DNA of 64,000 bases. It comes from Gemella haemolysans ATCC 10379 (GTDB taxonomy: Bacteria > Bacillota > Bacilli > Staphylococcales > Gemellaceae). Each line of letters starts with the position of its first letter. Positions within the stretch are counted from its first letter, which is position 1. The notes under the pieces are model-generated. The model worked only from the letters and a program-made list of their open reading frames with translations. It ran no database searches and was not told the DNA's origin. The stretch is from positions 372,001-436,000 of the forward strand of contig NZ_ACDZ02000014.1 of assembly GCF_000173915.1 (NCBI RefSeq), in the 5' to 3' direction. The position numbers and the translations under genes were made by a program. Below are positions 15,821 through 25,743 of the stretch, piece by piece.

Positions 15821-16375
15821 ATGATAAGAATTAAATTTAGAAAAAAGAGATATTTTGTTTTTGTTGACTATGAGAATGTACAGGGGAATTTTTTCGAATT
15901 CATAAAAGAGTTACCTAAGCCGTTGAACATTAATATTTTTTATTCTCATAATAATGGAAAAATGTCATTAGAATTGGTAAAAATGATATTGAAGGATAAG
16001 AAGAATAAGTACTATTTTTATAAAATAGATTCGAGAGGAAAAAACGCTCTTGATTTTCAATTGTCAACATATTTAGGTAGTGTAATAAAAAGATACCCGA
16101 ATGATAATTTTGTTATAATTAGTAAAGATTCTGGATTTGATTATGCGATTAAATTTTGGAATGAAAGAAGTATTAATATAGAACGTATACCTATAAAGAT
16201 TGAAGTGAAAAATAATAAAAAAGTAGATAAGATTGAAATAGTAGCAGGGGACATAAACCAAAAAGTTAAACTAAGTGGAGAGGAACTTCATAAAAAGTAT
16301 AGGGAGTTTGTTAAACAATATGGTCAAGACAAAGGGTTATTATTATATAGGAAATTTAAGAGGAAAGTAAAATAA
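15821..16375 (+). CDS. PIN-like domain protein, putative RNase
   Basis: The 184-residue protein has the acidic residues of PIN-like nucleases in the right order: FVFVDYENV (Asp16, Glu18, Asn19), NALDFQLSTYLG (Asp78) and FVIISKDSGFDYAI (Asp103, Asp107). These would bind the metal ions that cleave RNA. A lysine-rich linker and a helical C-terminal tail (HKKYREFVKQYGQDKG) follow. It is a single-gene unit between two terminators, with no antitoxin-like neighbour, so it is more likely a stand-alone PIN-like protein than a VapC toxin. The start has only a weak GGGG ribosome binding site. Confidence 0.75.
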   Translation: MIRIKFRKKRYFVFVDYENVQGNFFEFIKELPKPLNINIFYSHNNGKMSLELVKMILKDKKNKYYFYKIDSRGKNALDFQLSTYLGSVIKRYPNDNFVIISKDSGFDYAIKFWNERSINIERIPIKIEVKNNKKVDKIEIVAGDINQKVKLSGEELHKKYREFVKQYGQDKGLLLYRKFKRKVK

Positions 16376-16454
16376 ATTTCTTAAAGTGAATAGAATTGGT
16401 ATAATTATATATGTATCAGTACTTATTCTTTTGTAATAAATCACATAATAAGTA

Positions 16455-16497
16455 AAATCTGAGATGATAGTAGAATATCAATCTTAGATTTTTTTAT
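16455..16497 (+). terminator. Intrinsic terminator after the PIN-like gene
   Basis: AAATCTGAGATGATA pairs with TATCAATCTTAGATTT (one bulge, one G-T), and a run of seven T follows. Confidence 0.8.
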
Positions 16498-16610
16498 TTA
16501 AAAGATGTTGCTAAGATATGCAATTTAAAAATTTATAAATTATTTATTATATGTATGATATAATGAGAACAAGTAGATTATATTAATTATCAAAGTAAAG
16601 GAATTGTTAA

Positions 16611-17669
16611 ATGGGAAATTATAATGAGTTATTAACTCTTAGGAATAAAATAGAAAATACACTAAATTATCAACTTTCACTAAGTAATTTAGAATTATAT
16701 CACAGCAATCTATTTGCTGTTGTTTTGGAGAAGTCTGAATTTATTAATCATAAGTTTTTTAATGATGTTATTGATATTAATAAAAAATATATAGACTTGA
16801 AGGTATACAGAGAAAAAAACTCGATTGATTTAACTATCGAGGTTATTGATGAGGATAGAAAGACTCATGTAATTTTTATAGAAAATAAGGTTAAGTCTTT
16901 ACCTGATGAGAATCAATTAATTCGTTATTCTGAAAAAGATTCTAATGCTAAAGGGATACTTCTTAGTTTAGTTGAACCTGGATTTGAGCTTCCTAAAAGT
17001 TGGTTTAGAAGAAGTTATCGTGAGCTAATTGATTATTATAATGATTTACTTGAAAAAGTAGATGAGACTTTTAGATTATTCTTAATAGATTATATTGATT
17101 ATATGAAAAATGTAGAAAAATTTATTGAAAAGATAAGTTATGGTGAATCATACTTTTTAGAAGAATCTAGCAATAAGGTACTTGATGGTATGAGATTGAG
17201 GTCGGTTATTGAGAAGATTCACTATGCGAATTTACAGAATAAGATTTCTGATTTAGGGTATAAAACATACTCTGGTAGAATAAGGGGAGGCCACCATTTT
17301 GGGATTGATCTTCCTATCGAAGGTACTACGTCATCTTTTGATATTCAGATACAATGGAATCAGTATAGGCATAAGGTTAATTTTTCTCTTGAAGATAAAG
17401 CTAAATTAGGTGATTTAGAAAGTATATGCGATAGTATAAAAGAGAAGACTTGTTTATATCATTTTAATCTAGAGGATAATCCAATTTTACAAAAATCATC
17501 TTCAAGAAAGAAATGGAAGACATATGATAAACGAGATTTTTATGATTATGCACTTATAAAAAAACATGTATCTAGTAAAGAGTTAATTGATTATATAAAA
17601 ACGGATGTTAAGAAAATTGAAGCACATTTGAAAATTGTTAAAGAGATTATATTGGAAAATATGTCTTAA
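16611..17669 (+). CDS. PD-(D/E)XK nuclease family protein (PDDEXK_4-like)
   Basis: The 352-residue protein has the nuclease signature SIDLTIEV (Asp73), then VIFIENKVKS (Glu91, Lys93) and DENQLIRY (Gln102), the spacing of the PDDEXK_4 family. The C-terminal half is a mixed domain with an SSSRKKWKTYDKRDFYDYA segment. Related genes are often found alone in defence regions and phage-related islands; the natural target is not known. It stands as its own unit 72 bp before the esterase gene. AAGGA lies ten bases before the ATG. Confidence 0.8.
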   Translation: MGNYNELLTLRNKIENTLNYQLSLSNLELYHSNLFAVVLEKSEFINHKFFNDVIDINKKYIDLKVYREKNSIDLTIEVIDEDRKTHVIFIENKVKSLPDENQLIRYSEKDSNAKGILLSLVEPGFELPKSWFRRSYRELIDYYNDLLEKVDETFRLFLIDYIDYMKNVEKFIEKISYGESYFLEESSNKVLDGMRLRSVIEKIHYANLQNKISDLGYKTYSGRIRGGHHFGIDLPIEGTTSSFDIQIQWNQYRHKVNFSLEDKAKLGDLESICDSIKEKTCLYHFNLEDNPILQKSSSRKKWKTYDKRDFYDYALIKKHVSSKELIDYIKTDVKKIEAHLKIVKEIILENMS

Positions 17670-17740
17670 GAGAAGAATATATTATTTTATTGTTGGTTAT
17701 ATATGAGAATATAAAATAATAAACATTATAGGAGAAATTA

Positions 17741-18433
17741 ATGAAACAAAGAAAAGAGAATTTTGTAATAGATAATAAGATGTGTATTGGATATATAACT
17801 GATACTACAAAATACTTATTGATTCAACCTGTTGATGAACATGATATTGAAGTATTGGATAATGAAGTAGTAGAAATTCAAAAAAATACAGACAAACAAT
17901 TCTCGCTTATTGCTTTTAAAATAGAGGATTGGAATAGTGAACTTTCTCCTTGGGAAGCACCTCCAGCATTTAGAAATAAATCTTTTGGTTCAGGTGCTAC
18001 AGAAACTTTAGAATTTATTGAAAGTAGATTAATACCAACGGTTAAAGAAAAATATAATCTAGATAATGATATTAAATTTATACTAGGTGGGTATTCTTTG
18101 GCAGGTTTATTCAGTCTTTGGAGCGCATATAAGTCAGATATATTTTCTGGTATTGCTGCAGCTTCTCCGTCTGTTTGGTTTAATGGATGGGAAGAATTTA
18201 TGAATAATAATACGCCATTAAGTAACACTATTTATCTAAGTTTAGGTTATACTGAAGAGAAAACGAAAAACAAAGTAATGTCAAAAGTAGGAGATAATAT
18301 TAGAAAACTGGAAGAACTATTAAAAAATGATAAGATAAATACAATATTAGAGTGGAATAAAGGTGGTCATTTTAGCGATTCAGATTTACGTGTAGCTAAA
18401 GCATTTGTATGGTGTATTGAAAATTTGTGTTAG
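17741..18433 (+). CDS. Alpha/beta hydrolase, putative esterase
   Basis: The 230-residue protein is an esterase-D-like hydrolase. The nucleophile elbow GGYSLAG puts Ser119 in place, and GGHFSD near residue 210 supplies a likely catalytic His. SPWEAPPAF and FGSGATETLEFIE match the lid and cap region of this group. There is no signal peptide. AGGAG precedes the ATG. The substrate is unknown, and it has no clear functional link to its neighbours. Confidence 0.8.
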   Translation: MKQRKENFVIDNKMCIGYITDTTKYLLIQPVDEHDIEVLDNEVVEIQKNTDKQFSLIAFKIEDWNSELSPWEAPPAFRNKSFGSGATETLEFIESRLIPTVKEKYNLDNDIKFILGGYSLAGLFSLWSAYKSDIFSGIAAASPSVWFNGWEEFMNNNTPLSNTIYLSLGYTEEKTKNKVMSKVGDNIRKLEELLKNDKINTILEWNKGGHFSDSDLRVAKAFVWCIENLC

Positions 18434-18540
18434 AATTACTTTGAGTTTTGAGTAGATTAAAGTGTAACTTGAGTATAGCAGTAAAATTCCAACATATAAA
18501 TATATTAGTTTAAAAATTTATGAATAAGAAGGTCAGTGTT

Positions 18541-18723
18541 ATGACAGAAAAAGAGAAAAATAAAGGTAAAAAACTTAGTGAGATAATTTTTGGAGATAAA
18601 TATAAACCAACTGATATTGAAAATCTTTCAGATAAGGAATTACGAGCAACAAGATTTGTTGATGGTTGGACTGAAGAAGAGGTAGAGAGAATTATAAAAG
18701 AATGGGAAAAAAGAGGATTATAA
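18541..18723 (+). CDS. Small conserved-looking protein of unknown function
   Basis: A 60-residue charged, helical protein (MTEKEKNKGKKLSEIIF..., then DIENLSDKELRATRF and EEEVERIIKEWEKRGL). I chose ATG 18541 because AAGAAGG lies eight bases before it; the upstream ATG at 18520 lacks a site. No family is recognised. Confidence 0.5.
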   Translation: MTEKEKNKGKKLSEIIFGDKYKPTDIENLSDKELRATRFVDGWTEEEVERIIKEWEKRGL

Positions 18724-18803
18724 TTATCTAAAAAAAATGTATTTTTTTGTTCAAGTTTCGAATAGTGTTATAGTTGGTGAATAGAGAATTGAGGGAATAA
18801 TAA

Positions 18804-19271
18804 ATGAGTATTACATTAGTAAAAGCAACAGAATCCGATATGATAGAAATATGGGAAATGCAAGTAAAGGCATTTGAGAGTTTATTAGAAAAATATCAGG
18901 ATTATGATATGAGCCCAGCGACAGAAAGTTATGAGAATATTTTGAATAAATATAAACAACCTTGGACTAGTTACTATTTTATTGTTAGAAATAATGAAAA
19001 AGTTGGAGCGGTTAGAGTAATGGATAGAAAAGATGGAAGTAGGAAACGTATAGCTCCTATTTGGATTATGCCTACATATAGAAATCAAGGACTTGCTCAA
19101 CTTGCTATGAGAGAAGTGGAAAAAATATATGGTTCACATCATTGGCAATTAGATACAATATTACAAGAACAAGGTAATATTTATTTATATGAGAAGTTGG
19201 GTTATAAGAGAACAGGTGAGATAGAGAATATTAAAGATGGAATGGATATAGTGTATCTAATAAAAGATTAA
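18804..19271 (+). CDS. GNAT family N-acetyltransferase
   Basis: The 155-residue protein has the GNAT acetyl-CoA loop IWIMPTYRNQGLAQLAM (about 88-104) and the usual C-terminal LYEKLGYKRTG. The N-terminus ITLVKATESDMIEIWEMQVKAF is the standard first strand and helix. GAGGG precedes the ATG. The substrate is unknown. It is a single gene and not closely similar to the GNAT at 7557. Confidence 0.85.
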   Translation: MSITLVKATESDMIEIWEMQVKAFESLLEKYQDYDMSPATESYENILNKYKQPWTSYYFIVRNNEKVGAVRVMDRKDGSRKRIAPIWIMPTYRNQGLAQLAMREVEKIYGSHHWQLDTILQEQGNIYLYEKLGYKRTGEIENIKDGMDIVYLIKD

Positions 19272-19364
19272 AAATCTTGTATCTTATCAACCTATTTCCT
19301 TTCATTCTATTCTTTTTCACGTTATAATTAAGTTACTATTACTAGAAAATTTCGGAGGTAACAT

Positions 19365-20126
19365 ATGAATGAAGTAATTAGAACGATGCTAGATCATCGT
19401 ACGACTCGTAGTTTTGTAAAAGGAAAAGAACTACCTAAAGAACATCTTGAGCAAATCATCGCTAGTTCTAAACAAGGATCTAGCTGGATGAATGGTCAAC
19501 ACTATAGTATTATCGTAACAACAGGTGAAACTAAACAACAAATTGCTGATTTAATCCGTGAAAAATCACCTGGTAATGCGGTTCATATCGAAAATTCTGT
19601 GGCGCTTTTACTGTATTGCTTAGATTATACTAATATTAAATTATCATTTGATATTGAAGGTGGAGAGTTTGATATTTCTAATCAATACGAGCCTTTACTT
19701 ATCGGTACTTTAGATGTTGGTATAGCGATGCAAAATGCCGCTTTAGCTGCTGAGTCTTTAGGATATGGAATCGTGTATTGTGGTGGTTTAAGATATTTTG
19801 GCGATAGTATTTCAGAATTATTGAATATTCCTGAGACTGCTTTATTTGTATGTGGTTTAAGTATTGGAGTTATAGATGAAGAGTTATCAACAGAAAAAGT
19901 TAAACCTAGATTACCAGAAGCAGCTAATGTAGGATATAATGAATTCCCTAAATCAAATGTAGAAGTATTAAAAGAATACCGTCAAACAATGGTAGACTTT
20001 GCTGAAGGACGTGAGACAAAAACATGGACTAAAAAATTCGCTGACTTCTATGCACAACCTTCAGGAATAGAAAAAGTAACGAAAGAACTATTAGAGAAAA
20101 ATGGTTTTGTGAGTGAGAAGGAATAA
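19365..20126 (+). CDS. Flavin nitroreductase (NfsA/FRP-like)
   Basis: The 253-residue FMN-dependent oxidoreductase starts with the family motif MLDHRTTRSF and has the FMN-contacting SSKQGSSWMNGQ (34-45) and GIAMQNAALAAESLGYGIVY (around 126-145). The length and the C-terminal extension (YRQTMVDFAEGRETKTWTKK) fit the NfsA/flavin-reductase-P group, which reduces nitro compounds, quinones or flavins with NAD(P)H. GGAGG lies eight bases before the ATG. Confidence 0.85.
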   Translation: MNEVIRTMLDHRTTRSFVKGKELPKEHLEQIIASSKQGSSWMNGQHYSIIVTTGETKQQIADLIREKSPGNAVHIENSVALLLYCLDYTNIKLSFDIEGGEFDISNQYEPLLIGTLDVGIAMQNAALAAESLGYGIVYCGGLRYFGDSISELLNIPETALFVCGLSIGVIDEELSTEKVKPRLPEAANVGYNEFPKSNVEVLKEYRQTMVDFAEGRETKTWTKKFADFYAQPSGIEKVTKELLEKNGFVSEKE

Positions 20127-20139
20127 TAAATAAAGTAAT

Positions 20140-20174
20140 CACCACATGTATATTTTAATAATATATATGTGGTG
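20140..20174 (+). terminator. Hairpin after the nitroreductase gene
   Basis: CACCACATGTATAT pairs with ATATATATGTGGTG (one G-T), 13 bp after the stop. There is no clear T run after it, so it is a weak or processing-type terminator. Confidence 0.45.
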
Positions 20175-20447
20175 TATTAAAGTGAAAAAATATAAATCAG
20201 AGATAATGTTATAAAGGAATTTTCATTTTAAACAAAAATAAATATAGCTGTTATTTATTGCAAACTATATTTTTTATAGAACTAAAATTTTGTGAAGTGT
20301 AAAATTAATATTCTATAAAAGATTAATTTTGGCCATTATTAAATTAAAGGGGTTATCACAAAAAATGGGGGAGAATTATAAGAATTTGAAGGTATTATAT
20401 ATAGAGTTAAGGATTAAGTATAGCTATAATTCTATTTCTGTAAGTAG

Positions 20448-20507
20448 ATTTCAAGGTATTATTTGTCAATGTGAAGCATTTCTTCATGACAAATAATACC
20501 TTGAAAT
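20448..20507. repeat. Perfect 21-bp inverted repeat with 18-base loop
   Basis: The arms at 20448-20468 and 20487-20507 are exact reverse complements. The loop itself can extend the stem (GAAG with CTTC). It lies in the 520-bp gap between the nitroreductase and the AIPR gene, with no T run beside it. No gene is seen in this gap. It could be a small RNA, a transcription barrier between convergent genes or the ends of a lost element. Confidence 0.8.
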
Positions 20508-20647
20508 TTCAAAAAATTTTAGTGATTTAAATGGAATTGAGCTTTTATAAACGAGTATATTTTGATTAGTATAAAAAATCTATAGAGTTTTATTATCTTG
20601 CTCACTTAACAAACAGTAGGAAGTATTGTGTTTCGGATTAAAGTAAA

Positions 20648-22342
20648 TTAATTTAAATTAAATAATGAATATATATCTTCAATAAATATTTTACTTTTGG
20701 CAATGCTACTATTTCCTCCGAGAGCTTTATACTTATTATATATTTTGTTTGCAACTTGAATTATTATATTTTCTGTAATTTTATTTAAATCAAATTCTTT
20801 TAAATCAAGAAAACTTAGTTCTTTCTTTTTTAACTCATCAGCAACAACTGCATATATAACATAAAATAGTATATCATTAACTTCTGTATTTTTCATATGT
20901 GTACACTTTTTTAAAGTATTCTGTACATATCTCCCTATTCGTGCTGCCTTATAATACACTTCTAAGTCCAAGTTTTTTTCGTACAAGTCTTTATATGTGC
21001 CCTCGTCTGTCAATAAAGTTGAAGGTCTTGCTCTTGCGAAGTCAGGTTTTCTTAAAATTAGAGAAATTAAGCATTGAGCAAGAAAAGAGACGCTGATTAT
21101 ATCTACTGCTTTTTTCTTTTGATTTTTATAGTAATTCTTTCTTCTGTCGTAATATAGGCCTCTATTTTTAAAATACATTTCAATCTGTAAATGTATTGTA
21201 TCCGTTACTCTTAAAGATGACTTAGGTATACTTGTTTGATTATTTGTAGAAAAAATTATATTATCTCTAGATTCTTCACTTTCAGGTTTTATTACTCTTA
21301 CTAAAATGGTTCTAGTATCTTTATCACACTTCTGTGATCTTTCAGAAAAATAGTTGTATATTTCTCTTGATGTTTGCAATCCGTTAACTATTTGAGGATT
21401 AACAACTTGTAATGACTTATTTGTAATTAATTTAATATCTGTAGAAAGAATTGTTACCCCGTTATTTAACCACCAAAAATCTTCTTTTCCTTTTCCTTCT
21501 AAAGTATCAGCAATACTTGAATTTACACTATTATGTCCTTGATAATCTCTAACATTCGATTCGAAAAATGATTTTCGTAAAAATAGATTATCATCTGTAA
21601 TAAATTTAAAATATGTTCCTAGTTTAACTAGACTAATGTATTCATTTTCACTTCGTGATATTGGTTGGTCTAACAATTCTAAATTTACTCTTATTTCGCT
21701 ATCTGTATTATACATATCCATTAATTGATCTGCATTAATAAATAACACGTGGACTTCTGATGATGGATAATAACGCTTGACTAATTCCTTTAATTCATTT
21801 GCTTGCATCTCAACGTTTTGATGAACCTGTGTTCCTAATGTAATATAATAATAGTAAAATCTTATTTTTACTTGACTTCTAATTAATTTAGCTATTGCGT
21901 CCCTAAAAAGACCAAACACTTCAATGGTTAATTCATTATATCTTTTTGAATAATTATTCAATTTATTTGACATATTTAGAAGATTATTTGATACATTCTT
22001 CCAATTTGTTATAGTTTGTTCATTAAAGGAGGTTGTATTTTTAGACTGTAAAATAAAAAAATCTAAGTATGATCCTTTCGTAGCATTCAGTCCTTCTATT
22101 TGATCGATAGTAACTAATTCACTATTTAAGAAAACGTATAAATTATCACAACCGCCATCATTTCCTCCACCAGTATTACCATTATCAATCTCTTCATCAC
22201 TAAGATTGAAATCTTTTAGTACTTGTGAAGCTGCAAAATGTTCAAAGTAATTATTGACATCTTTGTATCCATTGCTTTCATTAAATTCTTGATTAATACA
22301 TTCTTTTAGTAATATTTGATTATTCGTTAATTGAGTTCCCAT
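20648..22342 (-). CDS. AIPR family protein (abortive infection type)
   Basis: The 564-residue protein matches the AIPR family, linked to abortive phage resistance. Its central signature is NVRDYQGHNSVNSS followed by FWWLNNGVTIL and PQIVNGLQTSREIY. The N-terminal region carries nuclease-like residues, NDGGCD (Asp66) and FFILQSK (Gln99, Lys101), in the manner of a PD-(D/E)XK site, which suggests a nucleic-acid cutting effector. GGAGG precedes ATG 22342. It is a single gene, divergent from clpB, and marks the right edge of the accessory region. Confidence 0.85.
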   Translation of the reverse strand: MGTQLTNNQILLKECINQEFNESNGYKDVNNYFEHFAASQVLKDFNLSDEEIDNGNTGGGNDGGCDNLYVFLNSELVTIDQIEGLNATKGSYLDFFILQSKNTTSFNEQTITNWKNVSNNLLNMSNKLNNYSKRYNELTIEVFGLFRDAIAKLIRSQVKIRFYYYYITLGTQVHQNVEMQANELKELVKRYYPSSEVHVLFINADQLMDMYNTDSEIRVNLELLDQPISRSENEYISLVKLGTYFKFITDDNLFLRKSFFESNVRDYQGHNSVNSSIADTLEGKGKEDFWWLNNGVTILSTDIKLITNKSLQVVNPQIVNGLQTSREIYNYFSERSQKCDKDTRTILVRVIKPESEESRDNIIFSTNNQTSIPKSSLRVTDTIHLQIEMYFKNRGLYYDRRKNYYKNQKKKAVDIISVSFLAQCLISLILRKPDFARARPSTLLTDEGTYKDLYEKNLDLEVYYKAARIGRYVQNTLKKCTHMKNTEVNDILFYVIYAVVADELKKKELSFLDLKEFDLNKITENIIIQVANKIYNKYKALGGNSSIAKSKIFIEDIYSLFNLN

Positions 22343-22521
22343 TTTTAAATCCTCCGATATTCTTTTTTATATTTATTATATTTCCAAATAACTTATTTTT
22401 AGAGAGTTACTATATTATTTAATTTTATAATTTATTTAAGTCACATTCATATAAAATTATATACTAAAATATCTACTGTTATCAAATAAAAAGTGTATTT
22501 TTATTTTTTTCAAAAAAACTA

Positions 22522-22575
22522 TTGTCAAAAAAGGTCAAACATGTTATAATTTATTTAAGGTCAAAGAAGGTCAAA
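22522..22575 (+). promoter_or_regulatory. clpB promoter with two CtsR operator sites
   Basis: TTGTCA (22522-22527) and TATAAT (22545-22550) are 17 bp apart. Two CtsR-type heptad repeats flank the -10 box: TTGTCAAAAAAGGTCAAA at 22522-22539, covering the -35, and AGGTCAAAGAAGGTCAAA at 22558-22575. The second fits the CtsR consensus fully, the first has one mismatch. A CtsR repressor bound here would shut clpB until heat shock. An untranslated leader of about 150 bases follows. Confidence 0.9.
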
Positions 22576-22726
22576 AAGATAAAAGTTAAATATATTCCAT
22601 AAAACCTTTTAGTTTGTTAAATATTTAGGTGTATCTTATGAGATCAGTATCTTTATTATAATAGAGATACTGGTTAACGAATAAAAGTACCTTTTGATCT
22701 AATAATTTAATCAAAGGAGATTTACA

Positions 22727-25309
22727 ATGGATATTAATAGTTTTACAAATAGTGTGAAAGAAATCTTAGCGAAATCTTCCGAATTTGCAACTGAGAAAAA
22801 AAGTCAAAGTATTACGAGTGAGATGTTCTTAAAAGCGGCTCTTACTGGTAGTAATTTATATAGTGATATATTAGGAAGAGTAAATGTTGATAAGGTGAAT
22901 TTAACTCATGAGTTAGATAATGAGATTGCGAAGGTAAATAGTGTAGAAGGAGATAATATCAACTACGCTAGTTATTTAAGCAATGATTTGAATGCTTTAT
23001 TAATAGAAGCTAATAAATATAAAGAGAAATATGAAGATAAATTTATTTCGTGTGAACATATTGTTCTTGCGAGTTATTTAAAAAATAGTATAGTAAAAAA
23101 ATATATCGATAAGGTGACTACATTAAAAGATTTAGTAGCTGTTATCGATAATATCAGAGGAGGTAAAAAAGTTATGAACGAAAATCCAGAAAACAACTAC
23201 GAAGTTTTAGAGAAATATGGTCGTGATCTTGTAGAAGCTGCACGCAGTGGTAAAATTGATCCTGTAATAGGACGTGATGAAGAAATAAGAAATGTAATTA
23301 GAATTTTATCAAGAAAAACAAAAAATAATCCAGTGTTGATAGGGGAACCTGGGGTAGGTAAAACTGCGATTGTTGAGGCACTGGCTCAACGTATTGTACG
23401 CGGTGATGTACCTGAAAGTCTTAAAGACAAAACTGTATTCGAACTTGACCTTACTAGTTTAGTCGCAGGAGCTAAATATCGTGGTGAGTTCGAAGAACGA
23501 CTAAAAGCTGTATTAAAAGAAGTTAAAGAAAAAGATGGAAAAATCATTCTATTCATCGATGAAATTCATATGCTTGTTGGTGCTGGTAAAACAGATGGAG
23601 CAATGGATGCTGGTAACATCTTAAAACCAATGCTTGCTCGTGGTGAACTACACTGTATCGGTGCTACAACTCTTAATGAATATCGCCAATATATCGAAAA
23701 AGACTCTGCATTAGAACGTCGTTTCCAAAAAGTTCTTGTTAATGAGCCTACTGTAGAAGATACAATTTCAATTTTACGTGGTCTTAAAGAAAGATTCGAA
23801 GTTTATCACGGTGTGAAAATCTCTGACCGTGCGATTGTAGAAGCTGCGGAATTATCTAATAGATATATTACTGATAGATTCTTACCGGACAAAGCTATCG
23901 ATTTAATCGACCAAGCTTGTGCAACTATTAAAACTGAGAACTCTTCTAACCCAGCTGAATTAGATACAATTAATCGTAAAGTTATGCAACTTGAGATAGA
24001 AGAAAAAGCCTTAAGTGGTGAAGATGATGATGTGTCTAAAAGACGTTTAGAAAACTTAAAAGAAGAGTTGGCTAATCTAAAAGAAGAACAAAATAAACTT
24101 CAATTACAAGTTGATAGTGAAAAAGAAAAATTATCAGCTGTTAAAAATCTACGTGAAAAAATCGACAGAGTTAAATTAGAATTAGAACAAGCTCAAAATA
24201 GCTATGATTTAGAAAAAGCATCTGAGCTACAATATTCTACTTTACCAAAATTAACTCAAGAGTTAGAAGAATTAGAAGAAAAATCTAAACACGAAGAATA
24301 TAAACTTCTAAAACAAGAAGTTACTGAAGATGAGATTGGATTTATCGTAAGTCAAATGACTGGTATTCCAGTAACTCGTCTAGTAGAAACTGAAAAAGAA
24401 AAATTATTACATCTAGCTGATACTATTCATGAAAAAGTAATAGGTCAAGATGAAGCTGTAGAGAGTGTAACTAACGCAATCTTACGTTCTCGTGCTGGTA
24501 TCGCAGATCCTAACAGACCGATTGGTAGCTTCCTATTCTTAGGTCCTACTGGGGTAGGTAAAACTGAGCTTGCTAAAGCACTAGCTCTTAACTTGTTCGA
24601 TGATGAACGTAACATCGTGCGTATTGACATGAGTGAATACATGGAAAAACACTCAGTTAGCCGTTTAATCGGAGCCCCTCCAGGATACATCGGATATGAA
24701 GAAGGTGGTCAACTTACTGAGAGTGTAAGACGTAATCCATATAGCATTATCTTAATGGATGAAATCGAAAAAGCACACCCTGATGTATTCAACATCTTAT
24801 TACAATTATTAGATGAAGGTACACTTACAGACTCTAAAGGTGTAGTAGTTGACTTCAAAAATACAATTATTATCATGACTTCTAACATCGGTTCATTAGA
24901 ACTATTAGAAGAAGTTAAAGACGGTGTGATTACTGAAGAAACTCGTAAAAATGTTACTAACCAACTTTACGGATACTTCAAACCAGAAATTCTTAACCGT
25001 ATGGATGATATAATTATTTTCAAACCATTAACACAAGATAATATTAAAGGAATCGCTAATAAACTTCTTAACGAACTTGTTGCGCGTATAGCTAATAGAA
25101 ATATTACTTTAACTTATACTGATAATATTTCTAGCTGGGTTGCAACTGCAGGATTCGATATGAAATTTGGTGCTCGTCCACTTAAACGATTCATCCAAAG
25201 TCAAATCGAAAACAAACTTTCAGTTGAATTAATCCGTCACGGTATCGAAGATGGAATGGAAATTCACCTAGACTATGTAGATGATCAATTGAAAATAGAT
25301 ATAAAATAA
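22727..25309 (+). CDS. clpB: ATP-dependent disaggregase ClpB
   Basis: Hexameric AAA+ chaperone that pulls proteins out of aggregates together with DnaK. Its 860 residues fit ClpB: a divergent N-terminal domain (1-145), first ATPase with Walker A GEPGVGKT (206-213), a long coiled-coil middle domain (about 410-530, typical of ClpB and not of ClpC), and second ATPase with GPTGVGKT (606-613) and a short C-terminal domain. The arginine-finger region and FIDEIH Walker B are intact. AAAGGAG precedes the ATG. It is a single gene controlled by the double CtsR site. ClpE or ClpC would have a shorter middle domain, or a zinc finger in ClpE. Confidence 0.93.
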   Translation: MDINSFTNSVKEILAKSSEFATEKKSQSITSEMFLKAALTGSNLYSDILGRVNVDKVNLTHELDNEIAKVNSVEGDNINYASYLSNDLNALLIEANKYKEKYEDKFISCEHIVLASYLKNSIVKKYIDKVTTLKDLVAVIDNIRGGKKVMNENPENNYEVLEKYGRDLVEAARSGKIDPVIGRDEEIRNVIRILSRKTKNNPVLIGEPGVGKTAIVEALAQRIVRGDVPESLKDKTVFELDLTSLVAGAKYRGEFEERLKAVLKEVKEKDGKIILFIDEIHMLVGAGKTDGAMDAGNILKPMLARGELHCIGATTLNEYRQYIEKDSALERRFQKVLVNEPTVEDTISILRGLKERFEVYHGVKISDRAIVEAAELSNRYITDRFLPDKAIDLIDQACATIKTENSSNPAELDTINRKVMQLEIEEKALSGEDDDVSKRRLENLKEELANLKEEQNKLQLQVDSEKEKLSAVKNLREKIDRVKLELEQAQNSYDLEKASELQYSTLPKLTQELEELEEKSKHEEYKLLKQEVTEDEIGFIVSQMTGIPVTRLVETEKEKLLHLADTIHEKVIGQDEAVESVTNAILRSRAGIADPNRPIGSFLFLGPTGVGKTELAKALALNLFDDERNIVRIDMSEYMEKHSVSRLIGAPPGYIGYEEGGQLTESVRRNPYSIILMDEIEKAHPDVFNILLQLLDEGTLTDSKGVVVDFKNTIIIMTSNIGSLELLEEVKDGVITEETRKNVTNQLYGYFKPEILNRMDDIIIFKPLTQDNIKGIANKLLNELVARIANRNITLTYTDNISSWVATAGFDMKFGARPLKRFIQSQIENKLSVELIRHGIEDGMEIHLDYVDDQLKIDIK

Positions 25310-25396
25310 TATATTTATTTAGCCCCATACAGAGAATGATTTGATGAATTCGATTTATCTTAAATCGTAAGTTTTGAGTCACTCTCAAATAACTAT

Positions 25397-25428
25397 AGAC
25401 CTCAGGAGAAATCCTGGGGTCTTTTTTT
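25397..25428 (+). terminator. Intrinsic terminator after clpB
   Basis: AGACCTCAGGA pairs with TCCTGGGGTCT (one G-T) around a GAAA loop, followed by seven T. Confidence 0.9.
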
Positions 25429-25518
25429 GTATTAAATTATAAGTGATTATTGTTGATTACTGTAAGTTTTAGGTGTATAATTGTATTACAAAAGTAACAC
25501 ATTAAGAGGGTGGAAAGA

Positions 25519-25743
25519 ATGACTACTTTAACATTAAGACTAAATAAAGAGGAAGAACAGATTTTTAATTCTATTTCTGGCTTATACGGTGGTAAACTAT
25601 CTACTACTATTAAGCAACTTGCACTTGAGAAGATTGAGGATGAGTATGATCTTCAACTTATAAAAGATTTCGAAAGTCGTGAGGAGAAAGGTGAAGTAAC
25701 TCTAATAGAGTTTGATGATTTAAAGAAAGAGTTTGATTTATAA
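25519..25743 (+). CDS. RelB-like antitoxin (ribbon-helix-helix)
   Basis: The 74-residue protein starts with a ribbon-helix-helix (TTLTLRLNKEEEQIFNSIS), which binds operator DNA as a dimer, then a charged tail that would wrap the toxin. It resembles DUF6290/RelB antitoxins. ATG 25519 lies eight to nine bases after GAGGG; GTG 25510 is inside the site and is rejected. The stop codon overlaps the toxin start by one base (TAATG). Confidence 0.85.
   Translation: MTTLTLRLNKEEEQIFNSISGLYGGKLSTTIKQLALEKIEDEYDLQLIKDFESREEKGEVTLIEFDDLKKEFDL

Noticed and set aside
22727-25309. ClpC or ClpE instead of ClpB
   Set aside because: The long coiled-coil middle domain between the two ATPase domains and the lack of an N-terminal zinc finger fit ClpB.
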